This document shows, in pieces, positions 1 through 5,251 of a DNA stretch of 11,462 nt. Within the stretch, counting starts at the first letter, position 1, and each line of letters begins with the position of its first letter. The notes beneath the pieces were generated by a model. The model made no database searches. It had not been told where the DNA came from and saw only the letters and a list, made by a program, of their open reading frames with translations. Made by a program: the position numbers and the translations under genes. Where the stretch lies: NCBI GenBank assembly GCA_016841005.1, contig JAEORG010000229.1, positions 1-11,462 of the forward strand, written 5' to 3'. This DNA is from Candidatus Thorarchaeota archaeon (GTDB lineage Archaea; Asgardarchaeota; Thorarchaeia; Thorarchaeales; Thorarchaeaceae).

Positions 1-565
1 GAAATTGTGCGTCATTTCTTCCAGCTAGTAATACTCCCCGAGGACTCCATGATAGTTTGTATCCAAATGGATTGTTATTCGCATCGGGTGCAGGTAAACC
101 TCCTGTAAAAGATGTGAAACTGAAAACCTCACCACCTTCATTATGAATATGATCAATGATTTTCATCGCACTCATATGATCAATTCCAGGGTCAACGCCA
201 CATTCATTCAGGATAATAATACCTGCGGCTTTCGCTTCACCATCGAGGGCTTGCATTTCTTTGGAAATATAAGATGTCGTGCAGAAGTGCTTCTTGTGTT
301 TGATAGCTACTTTGGCAGCTTTGACGTGGAATGTGTATGGAAGTAGAGAACATACTAAATCAGAGTTCTTAGTAAGCTCATCAAGTAATTGATCATCCTT
401 TGCTATATTGAAAGCAATAGCTTCGGCATTTTCACATCCTTCAATAAGATGTTCAGCTTTTTGTTTTGTTCGGCTAGCCACAATAACATGGAAACCGTGT
501 TTGCATAGATACTGAATGTAAGGACGAGCTACAAGACCCGCCCCAAGACAAAGCACTTTTTTCAT
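1..565 (-). CDS. Saccharopine dehydrogenase (glutamate-forming, SDH), 5' part; runs off left edge
   Basis: SDH cleaves saccharopine with NAD(P)+ to glutamate and 2-aminoadipate 6-semialdehyde, the second step of lysine breakdown. From the ATG at 565, 188 codons are readable with no stop before the edge. The N-terminal Rossmann motif VLCLGAGLVARP (residues 4-15) begins the NAD(P)-binding domain. Later family stretches are SLLPYTFH (73-80), ECGVDPGIDHM (121-131), GGLPAPDANNNP (155-166) and YKLSWSP (169-175), all with close counterparts in the SDH half of animal AASS. The start follows a good SD (AGGTGAT) that overlaps the stop of the LKR gene; only 12 bases separate the genes, so they are one operon and translationally coupled. 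The family is usually about 400 aa or more, so roughly half is seen. A biosynthetic direction cannot be excluded from sequence alone. Confidence 0.93.
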   Translation of the reverse strand, partial: MKKVLCLGAGLVARPYIQYLCKHGFHVIVASRTKQKAEHLIEGCENAEAIAFNIAKDDQLLDELTKNSDLVCSLLPYTFHVKAAKVAIKHKKHFCTTSYISKEMQALDGEAKAAGIIILNECGVDPGIDHMSAMKIIDHIHNEGGEVFSFTSFTGGLPAPDANNNPFGYKLSWSPRGVLLAGRNDAQF

Positions 566-572
566 TTTAGAT

Positions 573-579
573 ATCACCT
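573..579 (-). promoter_or_regulatory. Shine-Dalgarno of SDH, overlapping LKR stop codon
   Basis: On the minus strand AGGTGAT matches the anti-SD well and lies 7 bases before the SDH ATG. Its first two bases are the last two of the LKR TAG stop, which implies coupled translation. Confidence 0.75.
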
Positions 580-1882
580 ACATGGATAGATATTCTTGAA
601 GATATTCGTAGTTCTTCGTTAGTTTTCCTTGGTATACAATAATAGCATCAAGTAATTCACGTGGCAAATTTAGGTTCTCAAATTCTGTTTCAAAATTCGC
701 CTTAGCTAAGAATGGAATGAAATCAAGTAGTGTCTTGCTGAACGACGAGGATGATTCTCTTGGAAGTTCACATGGAAGATTGTCAACTGCCATAATGACT
801 GGTCCATTGCCTTCCACACCAAGCTTTGTAGAATCTGTTTCAATATCATAAGTGAATGCAGGATTATCGGGTTTGGTACATTTTAGTGTAAATTCGATAG
901 CTCCTTCGATATCACAGGAAATATCACCGATTGTTCTGAGTTTGCGATCTTTATTCTTCCAATGATGTATTAGAAATTCCGTTGTCAGAAGACGAGGATA
1001 TTTTTTCGTCCAATATATGCAGTTCATCAATATTGTGAGATATGGAACATATTTCTCAAAATCGCCTTGGTATTTCTTTGCACCATGAGTGTAATAATCC
1101 TGTAAATCAAAAGCAATCCCAGGTTCAATTGCTTTTACCATATGTTCTTCCTTAAAGACACATTTGTAGAGAATATCACTTCTAGGTGGTAGATCTGGTA
1201 GGTTTTCTGGTTCTACAACTTCATGAGGAAGAATGTCAAATAGCTCTTGAGCTCCTCTTGAAACATTTCCATATCCTGCAAAACCTACAACGAATGGACA
1301 TATTTCACTAGGAAGACCTTGAGAGCTGATTCGTTCTCCTAAGAGTCGGATTTCTTCTTTTAGCTCTTCGAGATGTTTTATCTCAAGTGTGGAGCGCATC
1401 CCATCAAATGGATTAGGTGTAATCCCTTCATGTGTAAGGCGCTTGCCAAAGACTCGTAGAGTGTCTGACATACCCGCAAGTCCAGCCCAATTGCCAAAAT
1501 AGATGAGTCTCCGTCCCTTATCGTCTACTACTTTCTCATAATCAATTAATGTAGCACCCACATCCATTATTCTCTGTAGCATTGGCATATTGTATTTCTG
1601 GCCCTTTACGGTGTGACTGAAGAAGATATACACCTTTGATTCTTCAAAGAAGTCAATCGGCATTTCTTTTATTCCAAGAATCACTTTGGCATCACTTCCC
1701 TTAAGGGGTAGAATTTCAGCCTTTGATGGTTGATATTCTTCAGAGGAGAATGCTCGTTGATTGTTGGGCTCAACAACAAACTCTATGCCATGAGTTTCAT
1801 TTAGAATAGTAGCATGATCGGGTATTATCGCAACACGAGTTTCAAAGGCTTTCTCTTCTTTGCGTAAACCAATCTTGTTCAT
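578..1882 (-). CDS. Lysine-ketoglutarate reductase (saccharopine dehydrogenase, lysine-forming)
   Basis: Condenses lysine with 2-oxoglutarate to saccharopine using NAD(P)H; cytosolic. The 434-aa protein has the alanine-dehydrogenase-like N-terminal fold (KEEKAFETRVAIIPDH, 8-23), FFSHTVKGQ (87-95), LIDYEKVVDDKGRR (112-125), the nucleotide-binding GFAGYGNVSRGAQE (200-213), YWTKKYPRLLT (290-300), GDISCDIEGAIEF (319-331) and VDNLPCELPRESS (366-378). Each has a recognisable counterpart, in the same order, in the LKR half of animal AASS, and the C-terminal YEYLQEYL matches the point where AASS continues into SDH. The start is set by a GGAGGAG SD 5 bases before ATG. First gene of the LKR-SDH operon, divergent from the small gene at 2012. 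It is a stand-alone LKR rather than a fusion. No membrane segments or truncation seen. Confidence 0.93.
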   Translation of the reverse strand: MNKIGLRKEEKAFETRVAIIPDHATILNETHGIEFVVEPNNQRAFSSEEYQPSKAEILPLKGSDAKVILGIKEMPIDFFEESKVYIFFSHTVKGQKYNMPMLQRIMDVGATLIDYEKVVDDKGRRLIYFGNWAGLAGMSDTLRVFGKRLTHEGITPNPFDGMRSTLEIKHLEELKEEIRLLGERISSQGLPSEICPFVVGFAGYGNVSRGAQELFDILPHEVVEPENLPDLPPRSDILYKCVFKEEHMVKAIEPGIAFDLQDYYTHGAKKYQGDFEKYVPYLTILMNCIYWTKKYPRLLTTEFLIHHWKNKDRKLRTIGDISCDIEGAIEFTLKCTKPDNPAFTYDIETDSTKLGVEGNGPVIMAVDNLPCELPRESSSSFSKTLLDFIPFLAKANFETEFENLNLPRELLDAIIVYQGKLTKNYEYLQEYLSM

Positions 1883-1887
1883 GTGAA

Positions 1888-1894
1888 CTCCTCC
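1888..1894 (-). promoter_or_regulatory. Shine-Dalgarno of LKR
   Basis: GGAGGAG on the minus strand, 5 bases before the ATG at 1882. It fixes the LKR start. Confidence 0.75.
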
Positions 1895-1982
1895 AAGGTG
1901 TCTACAGGGACGAGCCGAGTGCGGATATTCCTACGCTTTAAGCTTTTCATTGTGACCCTCTGTATTACACATAATGAAATTC

Positions 1983-1996
1983 AGAACATGTGTTCT
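1983..1996. promoter_or_regulatory. Palindromic operator candidate, copy 1 (GAACATGTGTTC)
   Basis: AGAACATGTGTTCT is an inverted repeat with AGAACA/TGTTCT arms and a central TG, one base off a perfect palindrome. It lies just downstream of a TATA-like element of the small gene. Three more copies occur within 600 bases. Confidence 0.55.
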
Positions 1997-2011
1997 ATTA
2001 TTCGATCTACA

Positions 2012-2308
2012 ATGACAGTGTTTCTCTATCTGTATGATTTTAGACAAGCCCGTCAATCAAATGCAAGACGTGTATCATTCACCAAGGAGCTCTATGGATT
2101 CACATATAGTTGGAAGACAAAGTCAGGTATCAAACAGAAAAGAAAATTGGGTATTTTAGAAGAGTGCCCAGGTACGGAAGCTGTCGCAGATTCTGCAATC
2201 TTAGTACCTGTGGATCATAAAAGCATCTTTGACATGTTATTCAAAGAATATGAGGATATTATGAGTTTACGAGTGTTCGAAATCGATAAGGAGATCGAAT
2301 TAATTTAG
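2012..2308 (+). CDS. Small unrecognised protein (98 aa)
   Basis: I do not recognise this protein. From ATG 2012 it reads 98 aa, with a short hydrophobic start (MTVFLYLYDF), a very basic middle (about residues 11-47, with ARRVSFTKELYGF and KQKRK), a stretch SAILVPVD (61-68) and an acidic end rich in E and D. It looks like a folded small cytosolic or nucleic-acid-binding protein rather than a membrane one. No SD precedes 2012, so it may be leaderless or nearly so. An in-frame ATG at 1988 lies inside the palindrome and is a weaker alternative; the GTG at 1883 is unlikely. The gene is bracketed by GAACAYGTGTTC palindromes, and its TAG stop (2306-2308) lies inside the second one, so it may be controlled by, or be part of, the same regulatory circuit (inference). 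A clear helix-turn-helix is not visible. Confidence 0.6.
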   Translation: MTVFLYLYDFRQARQSNARRVSFTKELYGFTYSWKTKSGIKQKRKLGILEECPGTEAVADSAILVPVDHKSIFDMLFKEYEDIMSLRVFEIDKEIELI

Positions 2309-2322
2309 AACACGTGTTCTAA
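2305..2322. promoter_or_regulatory. Perfect 18-base palindrome, operator candidate copy 2
   Basis: TTAGAACACGTGTTCTAA is a perfect palindrome and the longest of the four copies. It contains the TAG stop of the small gene. A minus-strand AT-rich stretch (AATATAGAAATA, about 2322-2333) just beside it could be a TATA for an antisense transcript, but that is speculative. Confidence 0.6.
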
Positions 2323-2368
2323 CTATTTCTATATTTCGGCAACCGATCGATAAATCTCAATCTCATTC

Positions 2369-2380
2369 GAACATGTGTTC
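2369..2380. promoter_or_regulatory. Palindromic operator candidate, copy 3 (GAACATGTGTTC)
   Basis: Same 12 bases as copy 1, in the spacer between the small gene and iorA. No convincing TATA directly beside it. Confidence 0.5.
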
Positions 2381-2395
2381 CAAAATTGACCAAAC

Positions 2396-2414
2396 CCCTT
2401 CATTTCCACTGGAA
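2396..2414. repeat. TTTCCASTGGAA repeat, copy 1
   Basis: CCCTTCATTTCCACTGGAA matches the copy at 2531 in 18 of 19 bases; the single difference is at the centre of the dyad TTCCACTGGAA. Confidence 0.6.
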
Positions 2415-2530
2415 GATTGGCATATTGCATCTTAAGTAAAATATCCAAAAGTATTTATAATAGATTATGAAGCCTGTCTTTATCTCCATTTTTATATTAT
2501 ATTATTATCATCGCCAGATCTAAGCTCCAT

Positions 2531-2549
2531 CCCTTCATTTCCAGTGGAA
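2531..2549. repeat. TTTCCASTGGAA repeat, copy 2
   Basis: CCCTTCATTTCCAGTGGAA. The dyad extends to ATTTCCAGTGGAAAT (2537-2551), symmetric except for the central base. It lies 13 bases before the TATA-like TATTATAA of the proposed iorA promoter. Confidence 0.6.
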
Positions 2550-2573
2550 ATAATGGGGGGGTATTATAACCTA

Positions 2574-2585
2574 GAACACGTGTTC
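2574..2585. promoter_or_regulatory. Palindromic operator candidate, copy 4 (GAACACGTGTTC)
   Basis: A perfect 12-base palindrome that begins 5 bases after the TATA-like TATTATAA (2562-2569), the same TATA-then-palindrome order seen before the small gene. A protein bound here would block transcription initiation for iorAB (inference). Confidence 0.6.
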
Positions 2586-2607
2586 CAAGGTTTGGATTGA
2601 TGGAAAT

Positions 2608-2626
2608 TGTAATACAGATAATACAG
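2608..2626. promoter_or_regulatory. TGTAATACA motif with second half-site, iorA upstream region
   Basis: TGTAATACAGATAATACAG: two TAATACA units starting 9 bases apart (2610 and 2619). It is one of 13 exact GTAATACA/TGTATTAC sites in the window. It lies about 90 bases before the iorA start. Confidence 0.55.
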
Positions 2627-2703
2627 CTCGTAACATATTTTGTTAATACCACAAGACTGATAGTCAGTATTATTGCTCGACGAGCTCGTCAGATAATGGA
2701 GCT

Positions 2704-2711
2704 AAGGAGAT
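2704..2711 (+). promoter_or_regulatory. Shine-Dalgarno of iorA, supports a TTG start
   Basis: AAGGAGAT lies 6 bases before TTG 2718. No ATG or GTG in this frame has comparable support, so the SD decides the start. Confidence 0.75.
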
Positions 2712-2717
2712 CTTCTC

Positions 2718-4607
2718 TTGACAAGGCCAAAGGAATTACTTGAAGACGCACCTGGTAAGAATGTACTTCTTTTAGCTAATGAAGCTATAGCCCGAGGAGT
2801 TCTTGAAGCAGGTGTGCGTTTGGTTGCACTATATCCTGGAACACCAAGTAGCGAAATTGGAAATAACCTTACTTTCATGGCGCCTGATATCCCAAATTTC
2901 TACTTTGAGTTCAGTACGAATGAAAAGGTAGCTCTTGAAGTAGCTGGCGCTGCAGCAGTAGCTGGAGTTCGCTCAATGATGGTCTGTAAAGGTCCTGGCT
3001 TGAATGTCGCAGCAGATCCATTCTTCTCACTAGCATATGTTGGAGTGCGTGGAGGAATGGTCATTGTCGTGGCAGATGATCCAAGTTTGTGGAGTTCTCA
3101 AAACGAGAATGATAGCCGTTACTATGCTCTTATGGGAAATATGCCCATGATGGAACCTGCAGATCCATCCGAGGCAAAATCCATGCTTCTTGAAGCATTT
3201 GAATTCTCAGAGAAAATCGAACTGCCTGTACTATTCCGCACTACCACTAGAGTCAATCACACTAGAGCTCCTGTAGAGTTTGGTCCAATAAAGGAACGAC
3301 CTGAAAAAATAGAGTTCGAAAAAGATCCGTTTAGATTTGTACCGATTCCAGCTGTTGCCCGATTACGTCACCCTTGGTTACTTGGACAAATTGAAGAAGC
3401 CAGAAAACTCTCTGAAAAGAGTCCACTTAACTTCACTGAAGGAAATGGGGAGTTGGGTATCATTACAAGTGGCGTCGCATACAATTATGTTGTCGAGGCA
3501 CTAGATCACCTTGAAGCTCAAGCTGAAGTTCTCAAACTTGGCATTACGCATCCATTACCTGAAAATATGATTATTGATCTTCTGAAACGTCATAAGCAAG
3601 TTGTCATAGTCGAAGAACTAGAGCCCTTCCTTGAAACGCATGCGCGTCGACTTGCTCAGCTTCACGGAATTCAAGTTACCATTCTCGGTAAGGAACAAGG
3701 ATACTTCTCTAGGACTTTAGAATACAGTCCGAGGATTGTCATTGAGGCTCTCTGCAAGATTAATAATCGTAATACATGTATTAATTGGGAAGAGATAGAC
3801 TCGAGAAAGAATGCTATACCTGAGATACCTCCTAGACCTCCTTTACTATGTGCAGGATGTCCACATAGAGCAAGCTATTTTGCAATAAGAACTGCTACAC
3901 GAGGCAAAGCTATCTATCCTTCTGATATCGGTTGCTATACATTGAGTATTGCACCACCACTCGAAACAGCTGATATTCTGTTTGATATGGGATCATCAAT
4001 TACGACTGCGTGCGGAATTGCCCAAGTAACAGGTCAAGATGTTGTAGCTTCAGTAGGTGATAGTACATTTTTCGCATCAGCTCTTCCAGGTCTTGTAAAT
4101 GCAGTATATAACAAACATCCTGTGTGTCTTGTTGTACTAGATAATCGAACCACAGCTATGACTGGACATCAACCTCATCCTGGTACAGGTGTTACTGGGA
4201 TGCAGGAGCATGTTGACCCACTTGATATAGAAGAAGTGTCTCGCGGACTTGGTGTAAAATATGTTAAGACAATAAATCCCTTTGACTCAATCGCTGGACT
4301 TGTCGGAGAAGTTCGGGAGATGGTGAAGTGGACAAGAGAGAATAGCGCACCAGCAGTCTTAGTATCAAAGGCACCATGTGCACTCCTTACAGCTGCCGAT
4401 CGTAGAAAAACCGGTGATTTTCCACCCAAATACTATGTTGATTCAGAAGTATGCAATGCCTGCAAGCGATGTCTGAACAGATTATCATGTCCTGCAATGT
4501 ATGAGGATCCTGAAAGTGGCAAAGCCGTAATCGACGAAACGCTTTGCAATTTGTGTGGCACATGTGTTTCTGTTTGCCCACAAGGCGCAATTAAACAGGA
4601 GGAGTAA
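2718..4607 (+). CDS. iorA: Indolepyruvate:ferredoxin oxidoreductase, alpha subunit
   Basis: With IorB it oxidatively decarboxylates aryl pyruvates (from Trp, Phe, Tyr transamination) to aryl-acetyl-CoA, reducing ferredoxin; cytosolic. The 629-aa protein has the usual family order: N-terminal pyrimidine-binding domain (YPGTPSSEIG, 39-48; NEKVALEVAGAAAVAGVRSM, 68-87), a transketolase C-like middle (about 245-345), then the TPP-binding domain with LCAGCPHR (377-384), SDIGCYTL (402-409), GDSTFF (447-452) and DNRTTAMTG (475-483). At the C-terminus are two ferredoxin-type clusters: Cys579, 582, 585, 591-Pro and Cys610, 613, 616, 620-Pro. All expected cysteines are present. The start is TTG with a strong SD. 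It forms an operon with iorB; the SD of iorB lies in its last codons. Upstream are candidate operators. A palindromic TAATACATGTATTA lies inside the gene at 3770-3783. Confidence 0.97.
   Translation: MTRPKELLEDAPGKNVLLLANEAIARGVLEAGVRLVALYPGTPSSEIGNNLTFMAPDIPNFYFEFSTNEKVALEVAGAAAVAGVRSMMVCKGPGLNVAADPFFSLAYVGVRGGMVIVVADDPSLWSSQNENDSRYYALMGNMPMMEPADPSEAKSMLLEAFEFSEKIELPVLFRTTTRVNHTRAPVEFGPIKERPEKIEFEKDPFRFVPIPAVARLRHPWLLGQIEEARKLSEKSPLNFTEGNGELGIITSGVAYNYVVEALDHLEAQAEVLKLGITHPLPENMIIDLLKRHKQVVIVEELEPFLETHARRLAQLHGIQVTILGKEQGYFSRTLEYSPRIVIEALCKINNRNTCINWEEIDSRKNAIPEIPPRPPLLCAGCPHRASYFAIRTATRGKAIYPSDIGCYTLSIAPPLETADILFDMGSSITTACGIAQVTGQDVVASVGDSTFFASALPGLVNAVYNKHPVCLVVLDNRTTAMTGHQPHPGTGVTGMQEHVDPLDIEEVSRGLGVKYVKTINPFDSIAGLVGEVREMVKWTRENSAPAVLVSKAPCALLTAADRRKTGDFPPKYYVDSEVCNACKRCLNRLSCPAMYEDPESGKAVIDETLCNLCGTCVSVCPQGAIKQEE
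3769..3783. repeat. TGTATTAC-family motif inside iorA
   Basis: GTAATACA at 3769-3776 is part of a perfect 14-base palindrome TAATACATGTATTA (3770-3783), within coding sequence. Confidence 0.45.
4598..4604 (+). promoter_or_regulatory. Shine-Dalgarno of iorB
   Basis: GGAGGAG inside the last iorA codons, abutting its TAA stop, 6 bases before ATG 4611. Indicates coupled translation. Confidence 0.8.
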
Positions 4608-4610
4608 GTA

Positions 4611-5228
4611 ATGGATGGTATTACAAATAATACAAAGATAGTCAACATTGTGATTTCTGGCGTAGGTGGACAAGGTGTCCTAACCTTGGCAGAAATACTT
4701 GCCAAAGCAGCACTCGCAGAATCTCATAATGTGCGTGTTGGTGAGATTCATGGTATGGCACAAAGAGGAGGTCATGTTGTTTGTACTGTAAGAATTGGAA
4801 CCAATGTAAGAGGTCCAATTATAGATGAGGGGTCAGCACAGCTAGTTGTAGGTTTCGAACCAATTGAAACCTTGAGAGAAATACAATTGATTCAGAATGA
4901 GGGTTTGGTGATAATGAATAGCCATGTACAATATCCTGTTGCAGTCTCCATGGGCAAAGCCGAGTATCCTGAGCACAATCAAATTCTTGAAAGCATGAGA
5001 AATTTCACCTCAAACATAGTTGAATTCGATGCCATGGAATTGGCAGCTCAAGCAGGTAGTACAAGATCTATGAACATAGTGATACTAGGATCCATTATTG
5101 GCAGTAATCTAGTTCCTATCAAAAAGGAAACTGCAATTCAAGTTGTACGAGATGCTTTTCCAAGCAAATTTGCAGAAGCTAACATCAAAGCATTTGATCT
5201 AGGATATCAGGTAATGAAAGCAAAATAA
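4611..5228 (+). CDS. iorB: Indolepyruvate:ferredoxin oxidoreductase, beta subunit
   Basis: Gamma-domain-type partner of IorA in aryl-pyruvate oxidation. The 205-aa protein has the family signatures GVGGQGVLTLAEILAKAAL (17-35), VGEIHGMAQRGGHVVCTVR (43-61) and the late LGSIIGSN stretch (about 159-166), and its length is near the normal 190-210. It starts 3 bases after the iorA stop, with an ideal SD, and ends 23 bases before the convergent hypF stop. The first eight codons (MDGITNNT) precede the conserved strand and are encoded over a copy of the TGTATTAC-family inverted repeat (4618-4633). No cofactor cysteine cluster is expected or seen in this subunit. Confidence 0.96.
   Translation: MDGITNNTKIVNIVISGVGGQGVLTLAEILAKAALAESHNVRVGEIHGMAQRGGHVVCTVRIGTNVRGPIIDEGSAQLVVGFEPIETLREIQLIQNEGLVIMNSHVQYPVAVSMGKAEYPEHNQILESMRNFTSNIVEFDAMELAAQAGSTRSMNIVILGSIIGSNLVPIKKETAIQVVRDAFPSKFAEANIKAFDLGYQVMKAK
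4618..4633. repeat. TGTATTAC-family inverted repeat at iorB 5' end
   Basis: GTATTACAAATAATAC is an inverted repeat with 6-base arms and a 4-base centre. It is the near copy: GTATTACA is present but preceded by G rather than T. It overlaps codons 3-8 of iorB. Confidence 0.4.
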
Positions 5229-5229
5229 T

Positions 5230-5248
5230 TGTATTACTGTTATTACAG
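5230..5248. repeat. TGTATTAC motif in the iorB/hypF convergent gap
   Basis: TGTATTACTGTTATTACAG: two TATTAC units 9 bases apart (5232 and 5241). It fills most of the 23-base gap between two stop codons, where no promoter is expected. A pyrimidine-rich stretch (TTATTTTCTTTCATTTT, 5251-5267) follows on the plus strand and could serve as an archaeal T-rich terminator for iorB. Confidence 0.5.
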
Positions 5249-5251
5249 AAG

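Larger units (their letters stand above)
1883..2011. promoter_or_regulatory. Divergent promoter region between LKR operon and small gene
   Basis: This spacer separates the LKR start (minus) from the ATG at 2012 (plus). It holds the repeated motif TGTATTAC at 1961, then a weak TATA-like ACATAATGA (about 1969-1977), then the palindrome AGAACATGTGTTCT at 1983-1996. For the plus gene the palindrome would fall between TATA and the expected transcription start, a typical place for a repressor site. On the minus strand a weak CTTAAAG lies near 1936-1942. An open frame from GTG 1883 spans the region, but its SD-like bases belong to the LKR ribosome site and it has no recognisable protein content. Confidence 0.5.
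2309..2717. promoter_or_regulatory. Gene-free region upstream of iorA (409 bases)
   Basis: No credible coding frame seen. In order it holds: the tail of palindrome 2; palindrome 3 (2369); a TTTCCACTGGAA repeat (2396); a TATA-like TTTATAA (about 2454-2460); an uninterrupted 21-base A/T run (2488-2508); a second TTTCCAGTGGAA repeat (2531); a run of seven G (2555-2561); a TATA-like TATTATAA (2562-2569); palindrome 4 (2574); and the motif TGTAATACAGATAATACAG (2608-2626). TATTATAA followed at once by palindrome 4 looks like a repressible promoter for iorAB with a leader of about 125 bases. A second weaker TATA (ACATATTTT, near 2634) follows the TGTAATACA motif. Confidence 0.5.

Noticed and set aside
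143..346. 67-aa plus-strand frame
   Set aside because: It lies entirely over the SDH gene on the other strand, whose motifs are unmistakable.
1883..2011. N-terminal extension of the small gene from GTG 1883
   Set aside because: It runs through the divergent promoter and the palindrome, and has no SD of its own; the purine-rich complement belongs to the LKR ribosome site.
1983..2585. True LexA/SOS boxes
   Set aside because: The sequence form fits, but the genes are archaeal and metabolic and no LexA or repair gene is present; only the shape similarity is reported.
4175..4705. Several minus-strand frames of 62-90 aa
   Set aside because: All are antisense to iorA/iorB and show no protein features.
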